64,000 nt of DNA, from positions 1-64,000 of the forward strand of contig NZ_SELD02000035.1 in assembly GCF_004923205.2 (NCBI RefSeq). The letters are read 5' to 3'. Shown piece after piece: positions 9,809 to 19,818 of the stretch. The notes under the pieces are model-generated. The model was not told the origin of the DNA. It saw nothing but the letters and a program-made list of their open reading frames with translations, and did not search any database. Made by a program: the position numbers and the translations under genes. This DNA comes from Paracoccus aeridis. Lineage in GTDB: Bacteria > Pseudomonadota > Alphaproteobacteria > Rhodobacterales > Rhodobacteraceae. Numbering within the stretch: position 1 is the stretch's first letter; each line of letters begins with the position of its first letter.

Positions 9809-11362
9809 TTATTTGAGGTCCGTCAGCTCGGTGATGACCGGGCCGAGGTGCAGATCGGCCTTCAGGTCATAACCCCAGTCCACGTTTTCGCGGCGGGCAT
9901 AGGCGATCAGCTGTTCATAGAGCGGGACTGCGCAGACGTTCTCGATGATCTTCTTCTGCGCGGCCGCCCAAAGGGCCCTCTGCTTTTCGGGGTCCGGTTC
10001 TGCACGGGCACCCAGAATCTCGTCGTCGGCCACATCACAGTGCGAGAAGTTGGTCGCTGCGGTCGGCTTGCCGACGATCGAATCGGAGAGGAAGAACTGG
10101 CTGAGGAACACGTCCGCCACCGGGAAGCGCGCTGCCGAGTAGTAGACCACCTGGCTGAGGTCCTTGCGGATCTGGGCGTGAAAGGTCTGGTGATCGACGA
10201 CGTCGAGTTGAAGGTCGATGCCGGCCTTGGCCAGCTGGGCCTGTGCGACCTGCGCGACGCTCAGCATGTTGGGAAGCGAGGTCTGAATCATCTTCAGCTT
10301 GATGCCGTCCGGAAAGCCGGCATCCGCCAGCATCTTCTTGGCGGCTTCGGCATCACCCTGACCGAAGATCGGGGTCGAGTTGTCCCAGCCGAGGTTGCCG
10401 GTCGGAATGACCGATCCTGCTGGCTGGGCGAGGTTGGTCCCAATGAACTTGACGAATTCGTCGCGGTTCAGGGCCGTCGCCACGGCCCGGCGCACCTCGA
10501 TCTTGTCGAGCGGTGCAGAGGTCATGTTCAGATGGAACTGCTGCAACTCGGCAGGGCGCATGATGTCGACGACGAAACCGCTCATCCCCTTGGTCGCGTC
10601 GATCCACTGCTGGTCCTGGCGGCCATAGGACACATCCAGTTCGCCCGCCCTCAGCGCCAGGTCGCGGGCTGAATCAGAGGGAATGTACCGAACCTCGATA
10701 CCGTCAAGCTTCGGGACGCCGCGGAAATAGTCCGGGTTCCGCACCAGCCGCACGCTTTCCTGCGAGGTGTAACTGTCTACCATGAAGGGGCCGGTGCCGA
10801 CCGGTTTCGTGGCAAAGCCAGCGCCCTCCTCTTCAGCCGCCTTCTTCGAGATTATGTTCCCGCCGTGATAATTCGAGACCAGCCCCAGCAGCGAAGGAAC
10901 CCGCTGTCTGAGGGTGATGCGCACAGTCAGCGCATCGACGGCTTCGATGTTCTCGACGGCCTTGTAATCGGTCGCGAAAGCCGAGGTGTCGGGGTTGCTG
11001 GCGCGCTTGAGCGAGAAGACGACGTCCTCTGCCGTCAGCTCGCCGTACCCGTGGTGGAACTTGACCCCTGGACGCAGCTTGAATGTCCAGACCTTCCCGT
11101 CCTCGCTCTCGCCCCAGCTTTCGGCTAGGTCCGGCTCGAGGGCGGAGATGTCGTCGGAGCCCGGCTTAAAGCGGACAAGGCCGTTGTAGATCCAGCCGGT
11201 CAGCGGCTTGTCGGGGGTTGAGGTGGCGCGCGCCGGATCGAGCGTGCCGAGGTCGGCGGCCGCCACGCCGAAGCGGAGCGTGCCGGCAGCTAGTGCTGGC
11301 CATGCTGCTGACAAGCTGACGCAGGTCAGCAAACCCCAGAACGTGGCTTTCGCGATGGTCAT
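9809..11362 (-). CDS. Periplasmic solute-binding protein, family 5 (DppA/OppA type)
   Basis: 517 residues with a clear Sec signal peptide (MTIAKATFWGLLTCVSLSAA, cleavage probably after ALAA) followed by GTLRFGVAAADLGTLDPARA, the standard start of a mature SBP_bac_5 protein. The middle VWTFKLRPGVKFHHGYGEL and the SPDYFRG-type segment (NPDYFRGVPKLDGIEVRYI) are family landmarks. It captures the ligand in the periplasm: peptides, opines, nickel chelates or similar amphipathic amines are all possible in this family. The ATG 11360-11362 is preceded by GAGGGG. It is the first gene of the operon and the nearest to the IS scar. Confidence 0.88.
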   Translation of the reverse strand: MTIAKATFWGLLTCVSLSAAWPALAAGTLRFGVAAADLGTLDPARATSTPDKPLTGWIYNGLVRFKPGSDDISALEPDLAESWGESEDGKVWTFKLRPGVKFHHGYGELTAEDVVFSLKRASNPDTSAFATDYKAVENIEAVDALTVRITLRQRVPSLLGLVSNYHGGNIISKKAAEEEGAGFATKPVGTGPFMVDSYTSQESVRLVRNPDYFRGVPKLDGIEVRYIPSDSARDLALRAGELDVSYGRQDQQWIDATKGMSGFVVDIMRPAELQQFHLNMTSAPLDKIEVRRAVATALNRDEFVKFIGTNLAQPAGSVIPTGNLGWDNSTPIFGQGDAEAAKKMLADAGFPDGIKLKMIQTSLPNMLSVAQVAQAQLAKAGIDLQLDVVDHQTFHAQIRKDLSQVVYYSAARFPVADVFLSQFFLSDSIVGKPTAATNFSHCDVADDEILGARAEPDPEKQRALWAAAQKKIIENVCAVPLYEQLIAYARRENVDWGYDLKADLHLGPVITELTDLK

Positions 11363-11442
11363 GTCCCTAATCCCCTCATCAGAACCGTTCGCGCAGCCCA
11401 AGCGTGCGAGCGAGCGCAATGGAATAAACGAAGTCAGGGTGG

Positions 11443-11456
11443 CACCCGGGTGTCAA
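11443..11456 (-). promoter_or_regulatory. Possible promoter/operator of the catabolic operon
   Basis: About 80 bases before the solute-binding protein ATG lies a perfect 10-bp palindrome, CACCCGGGTG (11443-11452). On the minus strand it overlaps a consensus-like -35 hexamer TTGACA (complement of 11451-11456). No convincing -10 occurs at 16-18 bases; TTTATT is present but too far. The overlap of palindrome and -35 is what a repressor operator would look like, but this is inference only. Confidence 0.3.
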
Positions 11457-11529
11457 ATAGAATAATTGCAGCAGCTGTTGCGGAAAACTGAACTACCCCC
11501 CGAAAATCGGGCCGTGACTCATGCGGCCC

Positions 11530-11640
11530 ATGGCTGACAGCCGCCCGCTGTGGTCTACTTCAACCAGATCAGAACCGGCCAGCAGGGGCAGAGAGTACTT
11601 AAATCAGCCCGAAAACTGTCCAACAGAAGGGGAGTCGCTC
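11530..11640 (+). mobile_element. Probable IS3-family transposase end and terminal repeat (remnant)
   Basis: On the plus strand one frame reads PPAVVYFNQIRTGQQGQRV followed by a short non-coding tail containing CTGTCCAACAGAAGGGGAG. Both look like the C-terminus and right end of IS3-group elements as I remember them (YFNxIxTxQQxQ ending; TGTCCAAC...GGGG end). Nothing of the rest of that transposase is visible to the left. Its end coincides with the point where the IS256 reading frame is cut, so it looks like a nested insertion later deleted. Confidence 0.35.
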
Positions 11641-12691
11641 ATTCGCCGTTGGTCTCGAGCATCAGCGCGCCGACGAGGTGGATGATGGCCTCGTCGTTGG
11701 GGAAGATGCGATGACGTCGGCGCGCCGCTTCACCTTGCGGTTTACCCGCTCCAGCGGGTTGGTGCTGGCGATCTGGGTCCAGTGCTCGCGTGGGCAGGAC
11801 ATGTAGGCCTAGCACGTCGTCACGGGAGGGATTCATCAGGGCCCCGAGCTTGGGCTGCTTTTCGCGGAGCGCGTCGGCCAAGATCTCCCACTGGGCTTCA
11901 GCCTCGGCCCGGGTCTCCTGTGCGAAGATCGTCTTCAGCATCGCCGCCACGGCGGTGCGCTGCTTGGCCGGAGCGTGAGCCAGGGCGTTGCGCATAGAGT
12001 GAATGCGGCACCTCTGGCGGGTGGCGTTGAGGACCCGACGTGCCGCAGCCCGCAGCCCCTTGTGGTTGTCGGCGATCACCAGCTTCACCCTGCGCAGGCC
12101 CCGGTCGGCCAGGGACCGCAGGATCTCGGTCCAGAAGGTCTCGGCTTCGGATGGCGCGGTGGCTACACCCAGAACCTCGCGCTTGCCGTCCTCGTTGACC
12201 GCCACCGCAATTGTCACCGCCTTACTGATGATGCGCCCCCCTTTCCGGAGCTTAAGGTCTGTGGCGTCCAGCCAGAGAGATGGCCGTCGACGTATACGCG
12301 GACCCCTCCAGAGGCCGGGAGAGGAAGGTGTTCACTCGCTCGTCGATCCCGGCGCAGAAGTCGGCTGACCTGGCTCTTGGACATGCCGCCCGCGCCCATG
12401 GCCTTGACCAGATCGTCGACCGAGCGAGTCGAGACACCGTGGACATAGGCCTCTTGGATCACCGCTACGAGGGCCTCCTCGGCCGTGCGGCGCGGCTCCG
12501 AAAGCTCGGGAAATAGCTGCCCTTCCGGAGCTTGGGGATCTCATCCTTCGCTACCATCGATCCACTGGATCGATTCCTCAACGCTCGAGTTTCATGATCC
12601 GTTCGGCCGCAAAGGCCAGCATATCGCGCAGAAGATCGCCGTCGGCCTGCTTCTCAACCAGCTCGATCCGCGCCATTCTCTCTTCGGTCAT
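11639..12691 (-). pseudogene. IS256-family transposase, degenerate
   Basis: Starts MTEERMARIELVEKQADGDL (12691 downward), the standard start of alphaproteobacterial IS256-group transposases. It then loses roughly 45 codons near 12578-12540, resumes at EIPKLRKGSYFPSF, shifts frame near 12508 (one base lost in the CTGGAG equivalent), and reads VIQEAYVHGVSTRSVDDLV. It shifts again near 12370 and near 12300, continues as AVTIAVAVNEDGKREVLGV with the KLVIADNHKGL segment, shifts twice more near 11800-11740, and stops at NGE where intact copies read on through EWAVARRYM. At least four frameshifts, a deletion and a truncation: not functional. It divides the accessory operon from the core genes. Confidence 0.85.
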
Positions 12692-13303
12692 CGTCCTCTC
12701 CGTTGTCGGGTTCAGGTCTCGCAACCCAAACCTTCGCCGAAGATCGGGCATGCCCGCCAGCGTCACCCGCGGCCGCGCGGCTCGCGCTCCGTCGAAGACT
12801 GCGCGCGCGGCCTCATACACCACCACCCGGGACACTGCGTGAACTTCGACGTCTCCATTCACGTCAGCTCATCTCGCAACCAGCGAAGTTAGCTGAAAAC
12901 TCCAGTTTTTCAGAGGGCAGAGCAGCCAGCATCACAGGATCAGGTCGTGATGGTCGACAGCGGCTCCGTTCAACGTCACGCCGATCGCAGAAAGATCCCG
13001 CGACGCAAAGGCTGAAAACTACGGCTCCCACTCGTTTCCGTGCCAGAGAAGGTTGTCTTTCAGACCCACCGCCTCCGCCATCTATCGTTGCGACAGTTTT
13101 CTCCCGATCCGGCTGCGGCTGGATGTGCGCTCGCGGATCCGCCGGCTCGGGCTACGGGGTGAAGGCGACAGGACGGGATGGAGAGCTTCTCGCGTCGATC
13201 GCCTTGATGCGGCCGCCGCGTTCCGGGGGGTTGCACCCCTTGTCTCAGCGCAAACCCCCGCCCGGACCCGCACCCACGCCGGCGCGCCTCAGGGCCAAGC
13301 CCC
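12692..13303 (-). other. Non-coding IS flank / scar
   Basis: About 600 bases with no convincing gene. The part next to the transposase is the usual leader of that element. GACAGTTTTC at 13092-13101 is an exact inverted copy of GAAAACTGTC at 11611-11620, so the pair may be terminal repeats of one element (outer distance about 1.5 kb), though only 10 bp match well. The remainder up to the ychF stop shows nothing I recognise. Confidence 0.4.
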
Positions 13304-14401
13304 TCACGCGTTGAACAGGAAGTGCAGCACGTCGCCGTCCTTCACCTCGTAGGTCTTGCCTTCGACGCGGAACTTGCCGGCCTCGCGGGCGCCCGCCTCG
13401 CCCTTGCCGGCGACGTAGTCGTCGTAGGCCACGGTTTCGGCGCGGATGAAGCCCTTCTCGAAGTCGCCGTGGATGACGCCCGCGGCCTGGGGTGCCAGCG
13501 TGCCGCGGGTGATGGTCCACGCGCGGGCTTCCTTGGGGCCGACGGTGAAGTAGGTCTGCAGCCCCAGCAGGGCATAGGCGGCGCGGATCAGGCGGTCGAG
13601 GCCGGCTTCGTCCAGTCCCATCTCCGACAGGAACATCTGCGCCTCGTCGGGGGGAAGCTGGCTGATCTCCTCCTCGATGCGGGCGGAGATCACGACGTGG
13701 CCCGCGCCCTGCGCGCGGGCGAGCTCGGCCACGCGCCCTGACTGGGCGTTGCCGGTCGCCGCCTCGTCCTCGGCCACGTTGCAGACGTAGAGAACGGGCT
13801 TCGCCGTCAGGAGCTGCAGCATGTCCCACGCCTTGCGGTCGTCCTCGGCCACCGTGACGGACCGCGCCGGCTGCCCCGCCTCCAGCACGGCCTGCGCCTG
13901 CCGGAGCAGCCGGTCCTGCGCGACCGCCTCCTTGTCGCCGCCCTTCAGCTTGCGGGAGAGGTTCGCGAGCCGCCGCTCGATCGATTCGAGATCGGCGATC
14001 ATCAGTTCGGTCTCGATCGTCTCGGCGTCCGCCACCGGGTCCACGCGGCCCTCGACATGGGTGATGTCGCCGTCCTCGAAGCAGCGCAGGACGTGGGCGA
14101 TGGCGTCGACCTCGCGGATGTTGGCGAGGAACTGGTTGCCCAGGCCCTCGCCCCTGCTCGCGCCCTTCACGAGCCCGGCGATGTCGACGAACGTAATGCG
14201 GGTGGGGATGATCTGCTTGGACCCGGCGATGCCCGCGAGCGTGTCCAGCCGCGCGTCGGGGACCGCGACCTCGCCCACGTTCGGCTCGATCGTGCAGAAG
14301 GGAAAGTTCGCGGCCTGGGCGGCGGCGGTGCGCGTCAGCGCGTTGAACAGCGTGGACTTGCCCACGTTCGGCAGCCCGACGATCCCCATGCGAAAGCCCA
14401 T
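13304..14401 (-). CDS. ychF: Ribosome-binding ATPase YchF (Obg family)
   Basis: 365 residues, normal length. G1 is GLPNVGKST (residues 9-17), G2/G3 are in the [13 protein letters not shown] and [10 protein letters not shown] segments, and the ATP-specific NxxE-type G4 position falls in the YVCNVAED stretch rather than NKxD. The coiled-coil insert runs about 135-200 and the C-terminal TGS domain ends [12 protein letters not shown]. YchF binds ribosomes and hydrolyses ATP, and is implicated in translation and oxidative-stress tuning. It is transcribed alone, divergent from trpA. Confidence 0.96.
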   Translation of the reverse strand: MGFRMGIVGLPNVGKSTLFNALTRTAAAQAANFPFCTIEPNVGEVAVPDARLDTLAGIAGSKQIIPTRITFVDIAGLVKGASRGEGLGNQFLANIREVDAIAHVLRCFEDGDITHVEGRVDPVADAETIETELMIADLESIERRLANLSRKLKGGDKEAVAQDRLLRQAQAVLEAGQPARSVTVAEDDRKAWDMLQLLTAKPVLYVCNVAEDEAATGNAQSGRVAELARAQGAGHVVISARIEEEISQLPPDEAQMFLSEMGLDEAGLDRLIRAAYALLGLQTYFTVGPKEARAWTITRGTLAPQAAGVIHGDFEKGFIRAETVAYDDYVAGKGEAGAREAGKFRVEGKTYEVKDGDVLHFLFNA

Positions 14402-14553
14402 GCCCGCGATCCTTCATGCGATGTTTCGCGGCGTTCTAGGTCAGGCGGCGCGGGCCGTCCAGTTCCGTGCCCGCCGCGGTGGGCCCTGCCCGCCCCTTTT
14501 CCCGGCGGGCGTTCCCTCCTATGAGGTGGCGGACCGACACGAAGGCGATCCCC

Positions 14554-15351
14554 ATGACCCGTATCGACCGCACGTTCGCAGCTCTCGTCCAGGCCGACCG
14601 CAAGGCGTTCGTCGCCTACATCATGGCGCATGACCCCGATCGCGACACCTCGCTTGCGATCATGAAGGGCCTGCCGGGCGCGGGTGTCGACATCATCGAA
14701 CTTGGGATGCCGTTCACCGATCCGATGGCGGACGGGCCCACCATCCAGGCTGCGGGCGTGCGCGCGCTGGCGGCGGGCGGCAGCCTCGCCGGCACGCTGG
14801 ACCTGGCGGCCGCGTTCCGGCGCGAGGACGACACCACCCCGATCGTGCTGATGGGCTACTACAATCCGATCTACGCCCACCCGGGCGGGGTGCCGGCGTT
14901 TCTCGACGAAGCCGTCGCCGCCGGGATCGACGGCCTGATCGTGGTGGACCTGCCGCCCGAGGAGGACGCCGAGCTGTGCCTTCCCGCCCGCGCGGCGGGG
15001 CTGAACTTCATCCGCCTGGCGACACCGACGACCGACGACCGGCGCCTGCCGGCGGTCGTCGCGAACACGTCGGGCTTCGTCTACTACGTGTCGGTCACGG
15101 GGATCACCGGCGGGCAGGCGGCCGATCCCGCCGCCGTCGCGCCCGAGGTCGCGCGCGTCCGCGCCGCGGCCGGGCTACCGGTGGTCGTGGGCTTCGGCAT
15201 TTCCACGCCCGAGGCGGCCGAGGCGGTCGCCGCCGTGGCCGACGGCGCCGTCGTCGGCAGCGCCATCGTCAAGCGGATCGGCGAAGGACAGCAGGTCGGC
15301 GAGGTGCTGGAGTTCGTCCGCACGCTCACCGAGGGTGCGCACCGGGCCTGA
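14554..15351 (+). CDS. trpA: Tryptophan synthase alpha subunit
   Basis: 265 residues. It cleaves indole-3-glycerol phosphate to indole and glyceraldehyde 3-phosphate; indole is channelled to TrpB. The catalytic Glu is in [11 protein letters not shown] and the catalytic Asp in the same segment (PMADGP). The phosphate-binding loop is GFGISTPE and the mobile loop is [12 protein letters not shown]. The start at 14554 follows GAAGGCGATCCCC. No trpB or trpF is next to it in this window; it is divergent from ychF and convergent with hdaA, so it stands alone here. Confidence 0.96.
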   Translation: MTRIDRTFAALVQADRKAFVAYIMAHDPDRDTSLAIMKGLPGAGVDIIELGMPFTDPMADGPTIQAAGVRALAAGGSLAGTLDLAAAFRREDDTTPIVLMGYYNPIYAHPGGVPAFLDEAVAAGIDGLIVVDLPPEEDAELCLPARAAGLNFIRLATPTTDDRRLPAVVANTSGFVYYVSVTGITGGQAADPAAVAPEVARVRAAAGLPVVVGFGISTPEAAEAVAAVADGAVVGSAIVKRIGEGQQVGEVLEFVRTLTEGAHRA

Positions 15352-15387
15352 CGGAAGGCGGCCGAGAGCGGCAGGGAAGCGGCCGGG

Positions 15388-16077
15388 TCAGCCCGGCGCT
15401 TCGTCCAGCGCCGAAAGCGCGTCGAGGGCGAGCGGCCGCGTCACGGCCCGGTTCTCGGCCATGGCGGCCGCGTCGATCGCGGCGACCAGCCGCCGCGCCT
15501 GCCCCAGGTCGCGGTCCATCCGGCGGACCAGCGCCTCGATCACGCCGATGGCCGGGTGCAGCTGGCGGTCCGCGAACAGCTTGACCAGCACGGCCGCAAG
15601 CAGCCCCTCGTCCGGCGCATCCAGCGCGACCAGCGCCGTGCCCTCCATCCGCGACTTCAGGTCCGGCAGCCTCAGCCCCCAGTCGCGCGGCGGCACCCGC
15701 GCCGTCAGAAGCAGCAGCCCGTCGCGCGCGCCGCTGAGGTTCCACAGGTGGAACAGCGCCAGCTCCGCCCCAGCCGCTCCGCCGGCACGATGTGCGTTCT
15801 CGACCACCAGCGCGCCGCCCTGCGGCATCAGCGCGTCCGCTGCATCTGCCGACAGGGCCGAGACGGATACGCGGCGCGCCCCGTTCTCGGCCGCCCAGAA
15901 CGCCGCCATGTGCGACTTGCCCGACCCTTCCGGCCCCGCGAGGATCAGCCGGCCCTGCGGCCAGCGCTCCGGCATGTCGATCATCGCCAGCGCCGTGGCG
16001 TTCGATGGCGCGGGCAGAAAGTCCGCCCGCCCCATCGCCGGCGGCGTCCGAAGATCCAGCGTGAGCTGGCGCGGCAT
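15388..16077 (-). CDS. hdaA: DnaA-related regulatory ATPase HdaA (RIDA)
   Basis: 229 residues. The N-terminus MPRQLTLDL is a beta-clamp-binding hexapeptide (QLTLDL, residues 4-9) as in E. coli Hda. It is followed by an AAA+ domain with Walker A AGPEGSGKS (about 47-55) and GALVVENAHRAG in the Walker B position, where the second acidic residue has become Asn. Together with the sliding clamp it stimulates DnaA-ATP hydrolysis after initiation. It lies 7 bases after the AI-2E-family permease gene and is certainly co-transcribed with it. Confidence 0.88.
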   Translation of the reverse strand: MPRQLTLDLRTPPAMGRADFLPAPSNATALAMIDMPERWPQGRLILAGPEGSGKSHMAAFWAAENGARRVSVSALSADAADALMPQGGALVVENAHRAGGAAGAELALFHLWNLSGARDGLLLLTARVPPRDWGLRLPDLKSRMEGTALVALDAPDEGLLAAVLVKLFADRQLHPAIGVIEALVRRMDRDLGQARRLVAAIDAAAMAENRAVTRPLALDALSALDEAPG

Positions 16078-16084
16078 GGCCCGG

Positions 16085-17515
16085 TCAGTCCCTGCCGCGC
16101 GTGTCGGCCGCGTCCAGGTCGCGCATCTCGGCGCCGGTTCGGGGCTTGCGCTCCTCGACGAAGGCGCGCGGCGCCTCGCCGTCGGGGCTGCTGCCGCCCC
16201 AGGTCCGCACCCGAGGCGTCAGTTCGCCCGAGCCTTCGGATGCCGGCGCGTCGGGATCGCGGATCTCGACCTCGGCCGTCGCGACGGGCGCGTGGTCCAT
16301 CTGCGCTGCCTCCTCGGCCGCGATCCGCGCCTCGTCGCGGGCGGACCCCACGCGGGCCTCGCGGACGGCGTCGTCGTGGGTCTGCTGCGCCCAGGCCACG
16401 CGGCGGGCGACGGTGCCGCGCGGCACCAGCTCGATCAGCGCGGGCGTGGCGATGCGGGGCGGCGGCTCGCGCCCGGTATAGATCGCGCTGACCTTGTAGC
16501 GGTCGAACATGAACCGGACGAGGACGCCGATCACCGCGCCCAGCGGCACCGCCACCATCAGGCCGACGAACCCGAACACGGACCCGAACACCGCGAGCGA
16601 CAGCATCAGCCAGACGGGGTGCAGACCCACCTGCCCGCCCACGATCTTGGGTTGCAGGAAGTTGCCTTCAGCGATCTGGCCCACGATGAAGATCACGGCG
16701 ACAGCGATGATCGGCGCGGGCTCGCCCCAGAAGGTGAACAGCGCTACGCCGATCGACAGCGTGCCGCCGACCAGCGTTCCGACGTAGGGGATGAACGACA
16801 GCGCCGCGGCCGACACCCCGATCACGATCCCGAACGGCAGCCCGACCAGCGCCAGCCCGACCGAATAGAAGGTGGCGAGGATCAGGATCACCACCGCCTG
16901 CCCCCGGACGAAGCCCGACACGCTGTCGTCCATCTGCTTGAACAGACCCCGCAGCGTGTCGGCGTGGGGGCGCGGCAGCAGCAGGTCGGCACGCCGCACC
17001 ATCCGGTCCCAGTCCAGCAGCATGTAGAACGCGACCACCGGGGCGATCACGATGACCATGAAGAACCCGATCACCCCGTTGAGCGATCCCATGACCGTTC
17101 CCATGATCCCGGCGATGCTCGCAAGGATGGTCGCCTGCATCTGCTCGACCGTGGTGTCGACCAGTCCGCCTTCGGGCAGAAGCTGCGGGAAACGGGCCTG
17201 CCCGGCCTCCTGCAGGCGGTCGATCATGGCGGGCGCGGTCTGGATCAGCTGCAACCCCTGGCGGTAAAGCAGCGGCACCAGCAGCACGACAAGGGCGATC
17301 AGGGCGAGGATCACGATGGCGGTGATCAGCGTGACCGCCCAGACCCGGCTCACCCCCGCGCGTTCCAGCCGGTCCACGACGGGGTCGAGCAGATAGGCGA
17401 TGCCCATTCCCAGCAGGAACGGCATCAGCACGTTCCCCAGGCCCCAGAGAACCAGCACGACCAGCAGCGCCATGGTGCCCCAGATCAGGGCCTGCTTGCC
17501 CGCGCTCAACCTCAT
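16085..17515 (-). CDS. AI-2E family (PerM/YdiK-type) membrane transporter
   Basis: 476 residues with about eight membrane spans in the first 350: a GMGIAYLLDPVVDRLERAG segment early, then the conserved FIPYVGTLVGG and QPKIVGGQVGLHP motifs of the family. The last ~120 residues form a charged, low-complexity cytoplasmic tail (about 355-476) that many relatives lack. Transport substrate is unresolved for most members; some act as autoinducer-2 or sodium/proton transporters. It is the upstream partner of hdaA. Confidence 0.9.
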   Translation of the reverse strand: MRLSAGKQALIWGTMALLVVLVLWGLGNVLMPFLLGMGIAYLLDPVVDRLERAGVSRVWAVTLITAIVILALIALVVLLVPLLYRQGLQLIQTAPAMIDRLQEAGQARFPQLLPEGGLVDTTVEQMQATILASIAGIMGTVMGSLNGVIGFFMVIVIAPVVAFYMLLDWDRMVRRADLLLPRPHADTLRGLFKQMDDSVSGFVRGQAVVILILATFYSVGLALVGLPFGIVIGVSAAALSFIPYVGTLVGGTLSIGVALFTFWGEPAPIIAVAVIFIVGQIAEGNFLQPKIVGGQVGLHPVWLMLSLAVFGSVFGFVGLMVAVPLGAVIGVLVRFMFDRYKVSAIYTGREPPPRIATPALIELVPRGTVARRVAWAQQTHDDAVREARVGSARDEARIAAEEAAQMDHAPVATAEVEIRDPDAPASEGSGELTPRVRTWGGSSPDGEAPRAFVEERKPRTGAEMRDLDAADTRGRD

Positions 17516-17696
17516 GGCAATGCTCCAGCTGCCTGCCGGGCGCGCGCCGCCCCTCTGGCGGCCCGGAACCCGTCCGATGAAAGCCCTCTATCACCGCTCG
17601 ACCCCATCGGCGCAAGCAGGCCGACGCCCGGCGGCGGCCGTTGCCCCGAAAGGTGCGATCCGCTAAGCCCCGTGCGGCACATCCTGAGGTCACCGC

Positions 17697-19055
17697 ATGC
17701 GTCTGTCGCGCTATTTCCTGCCCGTCCTGAAAGAAACCCCGTCCGAGGCGCAGATCGTCAGCCACCGGCTGATGCTGCGCGCGGGCATGATCAAGCAGCA
17801 GGCGGCGGGCATCTACTCCTGGCTGCCGCTCGGCTACAAGGTGCTGCGCCGGATCGAGCAGATCGTGCACGAGGAACAGCAGCGCGCGGGCCATATCCCG
17901 CTGCTGATGCCGACGCTGCAATCGGCCGATCTCTGGCGCGAGAGCGGGCGCTACGACGACTACGGCGACGAGATGCTGCGGATCACCGACCGCCAGAAGC
18001 GCGACCTTCTCTACGGTCCCACGAACGAGGAGATGATCACCGACATCTTCCGGTCGAACGTGAACAGCTACAAGGACCTGCCGCTGACGCTGTACCAGAT
18101 CCAGTGGAAGTTCCGCGACGAGATGCGGCCGCGCTTCGGCGTCATGCGGGGACGCGAGTTCCTGATGAAGGACGGCTACAACTTCGACCTGACCGAAGCG
18201 GACGCGCTGCACGCCTACAACCGGCACCTGGTCAGCTACCTGCGGACCTACGAACGCATGGGCCTGCAGGCGATCCCGATGCGCGCCGACAGCGGCCCGA
18301 TCGGCGGCGAGAACACGCACGAGTTCCTGGTCCTGGCCGAGACGGGCGAGTCCGAGGTGTTCTACGACAGCGAGATCACGGACCTGACCTTCGGCGACCG
18401 CGAGATCGACTACGACGACCCCGCCGCCTGCCGCGCGGTGCTGGAGGAGTTCACCTCGCGCTACGCCCGAACGGACGAGACCCACGACGAGGCGGTGTTC
18501 GCCGACGTGCCCGAGGGACGCCGCAAGTCGGCGCGAGGGATCGAGGTCGGGCAGATCTTCTACTTCGGCACGAAGTATTCCGAACCGATGGGCGCGACCG
18601 TGGTCGGCCCCGATGGCCAGCGGACCCCCGTCCACATGGGCTCGCACGGGATCGGCGTGAGCCGCCTTCTGGGCGCGATCATCGAAGCCAGCCATGACGA
18701 GCGCGGGATCATCTGGCCCGAGGGGGTCGCGCCGTTCCACGTCGGCCTCGTCAACCTCAAGCAGGGGGACGCATCGGCCGACAGCGCCTGCGAGGCGATC
18801 GAGGGCGAGCTGCGCGCGCAGGGGCTGGACGTTCTCTACGACGACCGCGACGAGCGCGCGGGCGCCAAGTTCGCCACGATGGACCTGATCGGCCTGCCGT
18901 GGCGGATCACGGTCGGGCCGCGCGGGCTGGCCTCGAACAAGGTCGAACTGACCTCCCGCCGCACCGGCGACACGGTCGAGCTGTCGCCGCAGGACGCGGT
19001 CGCCCGCGTGGCCGAAATCTACGCGCCGGTCTTCGCCCGCAGCTACCGGGGCTGA
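17697..19055 (+). CDS. proS: Prolyl-tRNA synthetase
   Basis: 452 residues: the short alphaproteobacterial form that lacks the long editing insertion found in gamma-proteobacterial ProS. Class II motif 2 appears as [18 protein letters not shown] (about 142-159), motif 3 as [14 protein letters not shown] (about 317-330), and the C-terminal anticodon-binding domain carries [12 protein letters not shown]. It charges tRNA-Pro with proline in the cytosol. The DUF2937 gene follows after 5 bases. Confidence 0.96.
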   Translation: MRLSRYFLPVLKETPSEAQIVSHRLMLRAGMIKQQAAGIYSWLPLGYKVLRRIEQIVHEEQQRAGHIPLLMPTLQSADLWRESGRYDDYGDEMLRITDRQKRDLLYGPTNEEMITDIFRSNVNSYKDLPLTLYQIQWKFRDEMRPRFGVMRGREFLMKDGYNFDLTEADALHAYNRHLVSYLRTYERMGLQAIPMRADSGPIGGENTHEFLVLAETGESEVFYDSEITDLTFGDREIDYDDPAACRAVLEEFTSRYARTDETHDEAVFADVPEGRRKSARGIEVGQIFYFGTKYSEPMGATVVGPDGQRTPVHMGSHGIGVSRLLGAIIEASHDERGIIWPEGVAPFHVGLVNLKQGDASADSACEAIEGELRAQGLDVLYDDRDERAGAKFATMDLIGLPWRITVGPRGLASNKVELTSRRTGDTVELSPQDAVARVAEIYAPVFARSYRG

Positions 19056-19060
19056 GGTCG

Positions 19061-19546
19061 GTGGCGACGCTGCGTCTAATCGTGGGGCTCGTCTTCGCCG
19101 TGGCGTTGTCGCAGTTCCCGGCCTTTTCGGACCAGTACGTGCAGCGTCTGGGGGGCCAGGTCGATGCGCTGGCGCAGGTCGCGGCCGACTTCGACCGCAG
19201 CGCACGCCGCGCGAAGCTGACCCGCGACGAGGCGCTGGCCGAACTGTCGGGCAGCGCCTTCCGCGACGCCCACGCGGGCGACATGCGGCAGGTGTTCAGC
19301 CGGCTGGACCGAGCCTCGGCGGACCTTGCGCTTCTGCGCGCCGCCTCTCCGCTGGAACGGATGGCGCTGCCGCACCGCCTGCGCGACGTGGAAACGCTGC
19401 GCGCGACATGGGGCGACTTTCGCCCGGCGGTGCCCGTGACCGGCTCGGGCTTCATGGCCGCGGCCCTGGGCTTTCTGGTCGGATGGATCCTGGCAGGGCT
19501 GCTGGCGGCGCCGTTCCGTCGTCGCGAACAGCCGTCCTGGCGTTGA
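19061..19546 (+). CDS. DUF2937 membrane protein
   Basis: 161 residues from a GTG start at 19061 placed 5 bases after the proS stop, with GAGG overlapping that stop. The N-terminal span (LRLIVGLVFAVALSQFPAF), a 90-residue soluble middle with helix-forming charge pattern, and a C-terminal span (FMAAALGFLVGWILAGLLAA) match the DUF2937 pattern seen next to proS in related genomes. The function is unknown. An upstream start would overlap proS extensively and is unlikely. Confidence 0.7.
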   Translation: MATLRLIVGLVFAVALSQFPAFSDQYVQRLGGQVDALAQVAADFDRSARRAKLTRDEALAELSGSAFRDAHAGDMRQVFSRLDRASADLALLRAASPLERMALPHRLRDVETLRATWGDFRPAVPVTGSGFMAAALGFLVGWILAGLLAAPFRRREQPSWR

Positions 19547-19818
19547 CCCCGCCCGCGGGCAGGCGGGAAGCAGGGCCGAGATCCACAATCGGCCCCGGTC
19601 GCACCGGGGGCTGAGACGGCACGGCCAGCGTAACCTCGGAGATGGCGGGCGATGGGGCGCTGTCTGAGCGCATCATTCCGCCGGACCTCGCGGCACGCAG
19701 AGCGAACGGCAGGAACAGAACTGCAAGGCGCTACCATGGCCACTTGGGACACGGCCGAGGCTGCGATCCCCGCACGCGATCGCGCCCGCGGCGCTTCCAG
19801 GTCAACTCATCTGGACGG

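Noticed and set aside
13092..13101. Right terminal repeat of the IS256-like element
   Set aside because: Only a 10-bp inverted match to the left side; reported as possible, not as a mapped element boundary.
15335..18697. A very long plus-strand open frame of over 1,100 codons
   Set aside because: It runs antisense through hdaA and the AI-2E permease and then out of frame over proS; composition is arginine/proline-rich, typical of the shadow frame of GC-rich genes.
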